From Alligator mississippiensis (taxonomy: Eukaryota > Chordata > Crocodylia > Alligatoridae), in assembly GCF_030867095.1 (NCBI RefSeq), contig NC_081824.1, positions 351,886,203 through 351,950,202 of the forward strand: 64,000 nucleotides of DNA, in the 5' to 3' direction. Position 1 is the first letter of the stretch. Each line of letters opens with the position of its first letter. This document shows, one piece after another, positions 43,681 through 54,232 of this stretch. The position numbers were made by a program, and so were the translations under genes. The notes under the pieces were generated by a model, which worked only from the letters and a program-made list of their open reading frames with translations, had not been told where the DNA came from and did no database searches.

Positions 43681-44516
43681 GGAAGGGGTGGAGAATCACT
43701 ACACAGAGAAAAATGAAACCTTTTACAAGGGGAAATGTTGCGATTCCTGAACACATTTTTGTGAACAAGCAAAGATGACCACTGTGAAGAACTCCTACTC
43801 GTATTGCGCAAAGACCAGGTTGAATACTATGAACTTTACAATGCATTTTTATTAGTTACCTAACATTCCTAAACGTGGAATACTAGTGTCAATAAATGGC
43901 TTCAATTTGAATAACATTGTATTATGTGCATAGCCACTCAAGCTATGCACAAAATAGCTTTAGTTGGCAGAATTCCAAGCTTCAGGCTTATTGGAGTCAA
44001 TGGGATTGCATTGTTGATGCTTAACAATATCAGTTCATACATATTCTTCTACTTCATCACCACTGTAACTCCAAACTACTGCCTGACACTACTATGAGGC
44101 ACTAATTAACTAACAAAAAGGGTCAAGTCCTGTTTTGCTCTGTTCTTTTTGCAGTTAAGGAGTCATATAATATATATTGGTATTTACAAATATCTTAAGG
44201 AATATTGAATAGAAGAGGTGAGTGGAGAAAAAGTGAAATTTCATTAATCTTTTCAGTGGTTTTGCTCAATGTGGTCTAATCCATAGCCAAAGTTTTATCT
44301 GGAAAACAAGCATTCCTTTGAATTAATAAGTATCAAAGACTAATAACTTCAGAATAGAGTTTGCAAAGATTTGCTTAAGATATCAGCAATGGTAGGATTG
44401 TATTTGTCTTTGGAGACAAGCATTCCATAGCAAGCAGTTCCTTTTATGATTCTACTTTTTTAGGATAAACGAAAGTGGATTCTCTGTGTACGTCAGTGTA
44501 ATGAAGGGAAAGAGGC

Positions 44517-44760
44517 AGACAAGGGTCTTTGGGTAAATCTGATATCTTTTATTAGACCAACTAAAATAGTTGGAAAAATTCTTAGCAAGATTTTGGGTAC
44601 AAACACCCTTTGTCAGGCTGAGGAAATTGCTTCCTTAGCCTGATGAAGGGTGGTTGTGCCTGAAAATTTGCTACAAAGAATTTTTCCAACTATTTGAGTT
44701 GGTTTAATAAAAGTTATCAGATTTACCCAAAGACCCTTGTCTGCCTATGTCCTCAGACCA
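44517..44760. mobile_element. Penelope-like terminal arms joined head to head
   Basis: GGGTCTTTGGGTAAATCTGA with CCAACTAAAATAGTTGGAAA is followed at once by the inverted arm (TTTTTCCAACTATTTGAGTT, CAGATTTACCCAAAGACCCT). The palindrome is about 240 bp with a centre at GCTGAGGAAATTGCTTCC. The right flank has CAGACCAACACGGCTATTAC, a known outer word of such repeats. Confidence 0.6.
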
Positions 44761-44832
44761 ACACGGCTATTACCTACATTCATGAAGGGAATGAGAAATT
44801 TTTACTCTGTTGCTAGCTTTCAGCATTATGGT

Positions 44833-44978
44833 CAGGGATCTTGGTTTTCTTTGATAAAAAAAAAGCGCCAGTTTTGGGATTTAAAAAAGTAACCCAAAAA
44901 ATGTGGATTGTGGGTTTCTTTTTTAATCCAAAAATTGGGGCCTTTTTTTTCTTTAATCAGAGAAAACCAGGATCCCGG
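44833..44978. mobile_element. Non-autonomous hAT, CAGGGATCCTGG family, copy 2
   Basis: The ends CAGGGATCTTGGTTTTC and GAGAAAACCAGGATCCCGG are inverted repeats. The flanks ATTATGGT (44825-44832) and ATCATGAT (44979-44986) match at 6 of 8. At 146 bp it is the shortest of the three copies. Confidence 0.65.
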
Positions 44979-45449
44979 ATCATGATTAAGAAGAACAGGA
45001 TCAAAGAAATCCATGGGTGTTTATACACGTGCTCTGGGAGGTGGTCAGGGAGGGAGGGAAGTGCTTTAATTAGCAAGCTGTGCTAATCAAAAGTGCCCGA
45101 GTGCCACATGTATCAGCATCCCCATACTGAAAAAATGGTGGCGGGGTGCTTTGAATTAAAGCTTGCTCAATGAACTTTAGTTCAAAGTGCCCTGCTACCA
45201 TTTTTCAGTCTGGGGATGCTGATACATGTGACTCTGGAGGCTGCTTGACCATGTTAATTTCCACACTCCAGCAGACTCGATTAATTGGGTCTGCTCTGAT
45301 GTGCAGGATTTACAGTGCATTGGAGAAGCCTCCTTGCATGTGTGTAAGTGTCCCAAGTTTCCAGCTAGTCTATCTGTGTGCCATTTATGAATATGCTTTA
45401 AATTAGCATTTTTGGACAGAATGAAAATTCTGCTTTGAAATCTGGTTAC

Positions 45450-45545
45450 AGTATAGGAACAGTGACCTTTTATTGGACCAACTTCATAGTTGGAAGAGAT
45501 GTTAGAGCTTTTATTAGTCATAAAGTTATCATAAAAAATTATTGG
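45450..45545 (-). repeat. Decayed Penelope-like arm
   Basis: GTGACCTTTTATTGGACCAA, CTTCATAGTTGGAAGAGATG and AGAGCTTTTATTAGTC keep the layout of the terminal arms but little identity. Confidence 0.3.
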
Positions 45546-46584
45546 ACACTCATCCAATCCAAGTGATTTAATTTCTGTGACAAACAGCTCATCTTCCTTG
45601 CTGACACAATCCTCCTGCTTCTAGTTTCCTATTTCTCTTCTGCCTCATGAATTGGTTAGGAAGAGAGAAAATCTTGGCAGGTAGGCAGAAGAGAAAGTCT
45701 AGGAACTGGGGATAGAGTCAGAATAAAGGGACGAGTGTAGGAGGAGGTGCAAGTGTTTGGGGTGTTCTGCAGTACAGCAGGGAGGTCTGTGTTGACTCCT
45801 GGGATGGGTTAAGAAGGGTGGGATGGGCCTCCTGTTCAGGGAAAAGAGAGGACAGGAACAACTGGGAGGGAGATACAGCCCCACCAGATTAGGGTAGGAG
45901 CAGGAGTAGAAACTAAAATTGTGTTTACTTGTTTGCGACTGTTTCTGTATAGCAGCAAGAACTTATTCAGCTTTTGATGGTTAAGATAAGAACAAGTCTG
46001 TCAGATGCAATTGGAAATTTTACCTTTTTATCTTATATTCTGGGAGAACAAAAGCCACCATTATTATCTGAGCAAGCCTCTTTTTGCCATGAAAATAGGG
46101 ACCACATCTTTGGCAGTGGAAGTGACTGGATTCTGCTACAGTAGGAGATTATTGCTATGGATTCAGTAGAACATGCATGACCCCACATTTAGTCGTGCAG
46201 CCAAACCTTAGTAGGACCTGTGCAAAGGAGTGATAGAGGCTTGGATACTGACCTCTCCTTTGTATTTGTAGGAAGAAATTGGCTTTATAAACCACCATTT
46301 CCACAAGCGTCTATGTACTAAGACTCCCTGCACATGCTTTCCCACTGTTTGTGTCAACTCTGGAAATAAGGGAGTGAGCATGTTCTGAGGGGTATCCCCA
46401 ACACCATACCCCAAGTGGGCATTTTCAACACACTCAAGAGCAGTGGCTTGTGGTGCCCCCCCAGGGAACCATCAGTGTCTCATTTCTAAGGAGTGACATA
46501 CACACAGTGGGAATGAATGGGCTTTCGTTTTGTTTATTCTTATTATTTCTTTGGGCTTATTTCCTTAGCAGCCAACACCTAGAG

Positions 46585-46870
46585 CAGTGATTCTCACCTA
46601 GGGGGATGTGGTACCCTGGAGTACCTTGACATCCTTTCAAGGGTGCTGTGAGGTGCCACACAATATTAGTACAGTTTGGCATGAGAAAATTACAAGATAA
46701 ATCCAAAGATTTCAGATAGGAATCCATAGTGTTACAAGTGTTCTAACCTACTGTGGTCTTTCTGAGCTCTTTGCAGCAGAAAAGTTGCTCTGTTATTTTT
46801 CTGTAACCAACAAATAAGTGAAAACTAAGGGCTGGCATTTTCCATAGGGTGCTTTGAGTCTGAAAAGGTT
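46585..46870. mobile_element. hAT copy, GGGTGCC family
   Basis: It starts CAGTGATTCTCACCTAGGG and is colinear with 22677-23186, with an empty site GGAATCCATAGTGTT and no insert. Its right end (GAAAAGGTTGGCATGCC) runs into an inverted piece of the same family (CCTAACAGTGCTGACATTGT) to about 46960. Confidence 0.6.
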
Positions 46871-47130
46871 GGCATGCCTAACAGTGCTGACATTGTATGG
46901 CACCCCAAGGCACCCTGGAAAATCACAAGGCACCTCAGGGTGCCCTGGCACTGCCTTAGGCATGTTATTTTTGTAGCACTACAAAAAAAAATAGATAGTT
47001 ATGCACAGCTCCCTGGCTGGAGTTTGACAGAATCACCACAGAGGCATGTTCTCCTGTCAGGGCATAATAGTGGGGTGCTCCTTACTCTCCCTATGCCTGG
47101 AGAGCTTGTCAGTGAACAATAGCTGATGAG

Positions 47131-47353
47131 CAAGGATCCTGGTTTTCTCCGATTTAAAAAAACAATACCAAATTTTTGGTTTAAAAAAAGTAACCCCAAA
47201 TCCACATTTTTCCATGATGAAAATGAAACACCACTAATATATAGTTTAATGGCATTTCATTGCTCACGGAAACATGTGGATTTAGGAATACCTTTTTTTT
47301 TAACTGGAAATTGGGGATTTTTTTTTTTTAATCAGAGACAATCAGGATCCCTG
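47131..47353. mobile_element. Non-autonomous hAT, CAGGGATCCTGG family, copy 3
   Basis: It starts CAAGGATCCTGGTTTTCTC and ends TCAGGATCCCTG, with a perfect 8-bp target duplication CTGATGAG (47123-47130 and 47354-47361). The 223-bp body is palindromic and includes AAGTAACCCCAAATCCACAT. This copy defines the family edges. Confidence 0.85.
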
Positions 47354-47734
47354 CTGATGAGGCTGCATGGAAGCTACCTGCAAGGGTAAGGGCTGATTGA
47401 ACAGTCTTTGCCACCCAGTCAGCTCTTGCCGGGGCTGGCAGTAATGGTTAAAGCAGCCGCACCTTTACAGTCAACAGGAGGTTTTAAGGTGAGAGCTGCA
47501 GAAAGAGTGTGTCGCAGACCAAATCAAGAATCCAGCGCCACCCACCCCACATGGAAACACATGTGCAGCAGACTCTGTTGATCTCAGATAGGCCTCATCA
47601 GCTATCTTCAGACACACAGATAAGACAATCATGGAAGACAATCATCCATCCGTGACTGCAAGGGATTGCTGAATATGGTTACAGTTTAAAGTTGCTGGTG
47701 CTTGAGCTACAGCAGCCCTTTAGCGTGATAATTA

Positions 47735-48215
47735 GTCTCATAGAGAAGTAGGGCTGGCGGGGATCACCAGAGGTCATCTAATCTAATCCAAACTATACCA
47801 TCCCATACAAACCATAAGTGAAACTCTACATAAAACTAGTCAACCCTGACACAACACAAACCTAACACCCTAACCTGCTACAGGTAAAGCAAGGGAACCA
47901 TAGTGGTCATCCTGCTTCTAGAAAATGTTGATTCAATATACACTCAAGAGGTCCTGGGTAGAGGACCACACCCCCCACTGCAGAGAAAGGCAAAAACTCC
48001 TGCAATGCACACCAATCTGACCATGGGGTAAAATTCCTTCTTGGCTGCAAACATGGCAATTGGTCTGACCCTGAGCAGAAGGGCAAAATCCACTACCCAG
48101 AAATCTCTGGCTTTGGAACCAGCAGGAACATTGGCACAACCCAGTCAAAGTCCCCAGCTTTGGCTGTAGCCAACACTCAATGCCTCTGAGGAAGGCTTAA
48201 AAACACCCTAGCACA
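47735..48215 (-). mobile_element. CR1-type 3' region, variant
   Basis: TCATAGAGAAGTAGGGCTGG and AGAGGTCATCTAATCTAATC match the reversed CR1 3' end. Beyond it, GGGTAAAATTCCTTCTTGGC, ACATGGCAATTGGTCTGACC and TGAGCAGAAGGGCAAAATCC match the CR1 subfamily tail that carries this motif. There is no RT code. Confidence 0.65.
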
Positions 48216-49433
48216 CATAGCAGAAAGGAAGGGGAGGGGGCAACCAGCAGAAGTCCTCAGTTTGCAGGCAGTTCTGTCACCCTTGCTGCTAGGTGACAGG
48301 ATTGATGCAGTGGCTGATTAGGTGGTAGAGACTGGCTGATTTATCCTTGCTACCCAGGGCAGCTCTCAAGGAGATTCCTGCTGGGCTTCTCCTTGGAGCA
48401 AAAGAGGAGTGGAGCAATATGGGATCCTGGAGGGGGCAGGAATGAGGGTTATCTAGATCTGTTTAATCTCTTGAATTTGTTATGGAAAAGTTTCTTTTGA
48501 CTAAGTTGTTATTGTTCTTAGTCCAAGAAAGACCATGGCCTTTGTACCACCAGGCAGAACATGTGGACAAGTGCTTTTTGGCACACCAAAGCAGCTTAAA
48601 GTGTGACAACATACCCATATTTGACTCAGTCACCTACAACATATATTAGAGAAACATATTTTACTCCTTTTGTGTGTTCTGGGGGACTGATGTGACCTTT
48701 AGTTTCTCTTTTTCCTGTTAGTGTTTATGATCTACAACATTCTTATTTTATGGAGTAAAGCCTATAAAATATTTTATTTCATCAGGGGAGACAGAGTTCT
48801 AGGAATGATAGACAATACATGGCCTATGTGATAAAATGCCTTCTTCTAAAAAATATTGGAGAAATTTTGTTGGGTAGTGACAATAAAAGTGGCATTCGCA
48901 AGAAGGCCAGGCACTGGCTGCCTCTAGTAATCCCTCAATAACTTTGATGGAGTTTACTATAGCATTTTCTTGAACTTGACCTATAGTCACAGACTTCTTC
49001 TCAAAGCTGTTGCCTATGAGGGTCAACAAGACCACTCTGGTAAAATCTTATTGATAACAGAAATCATCATCCTTCTTTTTGTAGAAATCCAGCACAACTG
49101 CTTAGCATTCTCTTACACAGATAATTCCTAATCCTGTTCACTTTCCAGTTTTTTGGTCTACAAGTAGGAACCTACAGAAATCCCAATTTCACAGAAATCA
49201 TGAAATTGGGTGATCTTGGTGAAATCTGTAGAAAAACAAAACAGAACAAAATCAAAACCCAACTGAAAAAAAAAAAATGCTGGCTCCCCAGGGGGAGTCA
49301 GTGGTCCTCTTGGTTATGCAGTCTAGCAGAAAGGGGACTGCTGGCACTAAGGTTAGCAAGCTAGATGGCTACCACCCCTGCCCTTCAGTGCTGATTAGCT
49401 GAAAGGGCTGCCTGTTGTGTGCCTGTTGTTGCT

Positions 49434-49450
49434 GGGGGGGGGGGGGGGGG
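49434..49450 (+). repeat. Poly(G) run of 17
   Basis: Seventeen consecutive G follow GTTGTTGCT and precede CGCACC. It is an isolated homopolymer with G-quadruplex potential. Confidence 0.9.
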
Positions 49451-50448
49451 CGCACCATGATAAGCCTATGAAAATGGAGGCCAGCTCTACAATCTGCCAG
49501 TGAAATTGGTCAGCTGCCACCTTGAGTTGGGTGAGCCCCTATACATACAGGTAGCTATATTAAAATGGAGATAGACCAGGCTGCAGTCTAAGATATTGTC
49601 TTGGCTTGTACTTTCTGCATGATTCCAGGAGCAACAAAATGATCAGCAAGCTAAAAATATATACAAAATTACTTTTGTGGTGAAGTTGTTGAAAAAATGA
49701 ATTGTTGTTTTAGATGTTAGAATTCCAAAATTATTCTCTTTTCACATGAAATGAAAAACAGAAGTGTCAAGGCTTTGCTAATTGAAATGTGCGCGATGCA
49801 GTATTTTTTAAATGTTGTTAGAATGTTTAAAAATGTAATTGAAGAAAATATACCACTAGCTCTAAGCTACTATTAATATTAAATAAAATTCAGAATGAAA
49901 CAGTATAGCTATAAAATCCAAGTCAAATCAAATCAAATCAGGTTAGTCTCAATATGGGGTTGGAAGTCAACCCTCAAATTTATACAGTCCTTGTATATAT
50001 AATGAGAATTCTAATGGGGCTGTTGCTTGATTTATATCAGAGCTGATTAAACATCAAAACACTCAAATCTACTTATTATTTAATGACTGAATTGAAACCT
50101 GAGAACCAAATTACAGAGCTTCCTTCTTAGCTTTCATCATTTCTAGTTTTTTCCCTGATAATCTACCAAAAACAAACAAATGTTCGTTTTGAGCTAAACG
50201 ATGGGCCAACCAGTTGCTTTTCTGGTATTTTCTGTTTAATACAAGAAATTTAAGTTAGTCTATCAAGATGAAACCCAAATTAATACTTACATTTCACATA
50301 AGGTCTCTATGCCCATAAAAGCTATGATCTTTAAACAGAGGAATTTTTTTGCACCAAGCATTTTGACCAGCTCTAAAGACGATGAGCTATTAAAATGGTC
50401 TTTATGTTGATTGCAATACTTGGTTCATACTTTACAGCAGTCTTTTGG

Positions 50449-50949
50449 GCTAGGGACAGAAGTTACACATACGCCTGTGCAAGTGTTGGGAAACCAGGTT
50501 AAGTCTGTAACACAACAGAAGTTCAGTGCACAAACTACTTTCAAAATGGCCCAAACCAGTTTAAGATGAATCTGGATGGTTGTAGTATCAGACTTACCTG
50601 ACTTAGGTTAAATTGGTTTATTGAACTTCTGTCCCATATTCCCTCCAGATTCAAAATCAACTCACAATCCCCCAGCATCCCAGGATGCTTTGCACCTCCC
50701 CCACAACCTCCCTCCTCACAGTGTTGGTGGGCAAGCCTTGGCCCAAGCTGTCTGCTCCAGCCAAGCAGGGAGGCATGCTCTTGCACCCCCTGGCTTCTGG
50801 CCTGGGCTACTGTAGTCATATGACTACATTTCTGGAACCAAAAGTGAATACCTGTTCATTTGCTTATTGGTTCACTCTAAGCAGCTTAGACTAACCTGTG
50901 AAGATTGAATCAATTCAGCCTTGGGCTTTTTGACTCTCTGTACATAGCC
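50449..50949. mobile_element. GGGCTAGGGACAGA DNA element, copy 2
   Basis: It starts GGGCTAGGGACAGAAGTTAC and ends with inverted GGCTATGTACAGAGAGTC. It is colinear with 39779-40228 in the same orientation. The centre is GC-rich and differs between the copies. Confidence 0.65.
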
Positions 50950-52492
50950 CTGGGATATACAAATAATGCAGGGCACTGTTTGTTTGTCTGTTCTGTCTGA
51001 GACACATTGGGAAAAATGAGACAAAATAGATTAAAAATCAAAGCAAACAAATTCTCTCTTTAAATGATGCAGGAGATACCTCTGTCTAATCACATTTTGG
51101 GTAGTGATAGAAAAGTAACACAAAAATGCAAGATAGAAGCATGGAAACCTGAAAAATACTTGTTTTGAACTACTTTAAGTTCAGTGTTGAGCTAACCAGA
51201 GACTCATCTAGATGAATCTTTCAAAATACGGATATAAATAATTATGCCTGATACTCTAGCATCACCTTTAGGCTGCTGCTGGCACTGATAGCAAGAGTTT
51301 TGGAAATATGCTAAAGCAGAAGAGCAACAGTGTTTTAGTGAGTCAGCTCTTCTCTTATATGCGCCTCTTGCTATAGCAGGGCTTTAATGTACATTGAGGG
51401 TTATGGTCCATCTTCCAAAGAAAGTGCCAGGGAGATTTAAATGTTTTTTCCTCAGGATCTGACAGATATGCAGTTCCCCACTGCAACTCATGGCACTTTG
51501 CAGGAACTGCCATGGGTTGGCGTTCCCCTGACCCGACAGACATTGGCTGCAGGGTCTGGGGGATTGAGCTGCAGTTTAGAGCAGCTGCTTGTCTGCAGCC
51601 ATCTGGGGGGTGTGTGTGTGGGGGGGCTCTATTCCAGCCTCTCCATCCTCTAGCAGAGGTGGGGCAGAATGAACTCCCTCCCCTCCCTTCTCCTCCTCCC
51701 ATTCTGAAGATGGCACTGAGCCGCTTCAGCACAGCCCTGCTCCCAGTGTGTGCTCACAGACGTTAAATGTTGGTGCCCCACTTTGGAGTGCCTTCATCTG
51801 AATTCTCATATAATGAAGGTTCAGATTGTCCTGAACTCTCATATAATGAATGTGATTAGGCATTTTTAAAGTGCTCTGCAGCCATGCACTTCCTTTTAAC
51901 CCCTGTAGACAAAACAAAACAAAACACAACATCTCTAGATTGAGGATATCCAGCAAGAAATGCTGAAATTTATTCATCAAAATTTTCATACACTGAAGAC
52001 CTCTGATTTTATATTTCTTGATTTACAGCCATAGTAAAAAAAAAAACAAAACCCACCAAAAAGAAACAGTGAAATGTGCTGTATTAAAGTGCAGTGATGT
52101 GTGTAAGGTCATCAAAATAATGCAAATGACACAGTCAGGAGACAGATGAAAGGACACAGTCTCACTCTCAGACAGCTTTGGAGTAAGATATGTAGGTAGG
52201 TTATGCTACAGATAATTTACAAAATAACTTAGAAACAGGACAAAAGCCCAAAATGTCTACACACTGCCATTTCATTATCATGTATCAGGCTGAACATTCC
52301 AAGCCAGCACAGTATTATATAGCATAATTTTTAAAAAAGGAGCAGGCTGTTGGAAATGATATATAAAGTAAAAACCCTGAACAAGTTTAATATTGCCAAT
52401 ATTACAAGAAACCTATTTATGCATTGTAAAGTGACATTTCCAGCAACATGAAGGCTATAAATACATCCTTTACATTGATACATATATACACA

Positions 52493-52548
52493 GACACACA
52501 CACACACACACACGCACACACACATATACACACACGCACACACACACA
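52493..52548 (+). repeat. (CA)n microsatellite
   Basis: CA dinucleotides run over about 55 bp with a few interruptions (CGCACA, CATATA). It is likely polymorphic. Confidence 0.9.
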
Positions 52549-53746
52549 AATTTGCAGTGACTGGAGTCAGTACATTTGACTAAGTGGAAAAAGATTCGTT
52601 TCTGGAACACAAAAGCTGCTTCTTTTGAGGCATTTCTCTTTTCATTATTTGCACTTCCAACTCAAATCTAAATTCTGGGCATTGAGATAAACTTTTATGG
52701 CCTGATTTTCACATGTGCTGAGAACTAGCAGGTGCCACTAATTTCAGTAGTAGCTTGCTGTGCTCATGGTTTCAGAGACTCAAGCCCTTAATGTCTGAGG
52801 TTATTTTAAATACAAGATATGGACCAGAGAGAAAATGGTATCTTAGTATAAAGTAAAAAATATATTTGAAAGATATCAAGGATTGGATTGAAGTATTCAG
52901 TGCAGCATGTACATAAGTTTATATATTGTTTGCATTTGTAAGGCTGAATTGTAAAGGATATCCTATGCAGTGACAGCTTACGGCATTGGTTTACATCACA
53001 TCTGTAAAACTGCCTGTTTATGATTTCCCTCTCTTTAAAAAAATAATTAAAATATTTGTCATCAACACAGTTCAGTATTTTAATATAGAAGTTTTCCTCC
53101 CTCTTCTCTCCCCCTTTATAGAAAAGGTTACGATTTTATATTTTCTGTCCTTTTAAGTATATCTACAAACATCATCAACCAAAAATTCCAGGTTTCTAGC
53201 CCTCACAGTAAGTCTTCAAGCAGAAGGAAGGAAGACCCCAACTACATAGTTCATCTGCAAGTTTTCTTTGCTTGTAACCATCTTCTAACTGTTAGAGCTG
53301 CAGGTACCGCATTGCACTACAGATCATTTAGAAATTGCTTAGCTAATATAAACATGTTGAGTTTCAATGTGCGCCCTAATGACAACAAATAATTTTGTTT
53401 CAAACATGCTATTAAATTACTAATGTTATGTAAACACAGTGATTCTTGTAAAGAATTTAAGAGACCAAAATACCTAAAAAATGGCCATTGCACAGTTTTA
53501 AAAGTTGGAAAAGATAAAATTATCTTCTCTTTTGATGCTTTTATGATCAGGGGGTAGTCCATTTCTTTTGCAGCATAGCCTGGAAAGAAGTATTTTACTG
53601 CAGAATACATGGTGTTAAAATGCAAGACAACACGAGAACAGCTAGGCCAAAATTTAATTCCCGGTTACTAGAAAAACTACTCCTGCACTGCATTAACTCA
53701 GAACTGTCTTTAAAGGAAGGATTGAGAATGAATAGTAAACTCCAGA

Positions 53747-53791
53747 TTTATTATCCTAACTTCTATATAAAACAGTGATTACCAATTTATT
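53747..53791 (-). terminator. MCF2L: Candidate MCF2L polyadenylation signals
   Basis: Two AATAAA hexamers on the minus strand (53786-53791, 53747-53752) lie about 350-390 nt past the MCF2L stop. Which one is used, if either, cannot be told from sequence. Confidence 0.35.
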
Positions 53792-54137
53792 ACTTTACAA
53801 TAGTATTTGCCACTGAACACATTTCTGTTGTTTTGTTTCTGATAGTTGCAAAACAATGTTTCTCTGTAGAAATTTGACTTGGGAAAAGGTGTGTTGTGCT
53901 AGTAACTGTTGAGATTCAGGCTTCAGATGAGAACCTTCTTGAAGAGTCTTTTTCCGATCTTTTTTTGTTTCATTTATAATATTCACACTCCACATATTTT
54001 CCAGTTAGATCTTCCTAGGGATGCTCTGTAAACCACCATTTAACACATACAACAGGGACACGCACGCTGGTTCCCCAATATTCAGAAGTCTGCGCAGGAT
54101 ACTGAAAGTTCACAGGAGGCTTGATGAAATTTTAACA

Positions 54138-54232
54138 TTAGCCCTTAAGGTCCAAAAAGCTGGTGTTACTAACATTGCAACTATCACTGCAACTTGATGA
54201 TGAGCTCAAAATACTGGAAGCAGTGCCTGATT
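54138..54232 (-). CDS. MCF2L: MCF2L terminal coding exon
   Basis: The coding part is 95 nt, acceptor TATTCCAG|AATCAGG, stop TAA at 54138-54140. It encodes ESGTASSILSSSSSCSDSCN then VSNTSFLDLKG. This Ser-rich tail follows SLSSS in frame and resembles a human isoform tail rich in Ser with SCS. Two canonical AATAAA signals lie downstream on the minus strand (53786-53791 and 53747-53752). Confidence 0.8.

Larger units (their letters stand above)
43587..54137. other. MCF2L-F7 intergenic interval (includes MCF2L 3' UTR)
   Basis: The interval holds the F7 upstream region, a Penelope-like palindrome, two hAT CAGGGATCCTGG copies, a GGGTGCC hAT, a CR1-like tail, a GGGCTAAG element, a 17-G run and a (CA)n array. 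No additional gene is recognised. Confidence 0.6.
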
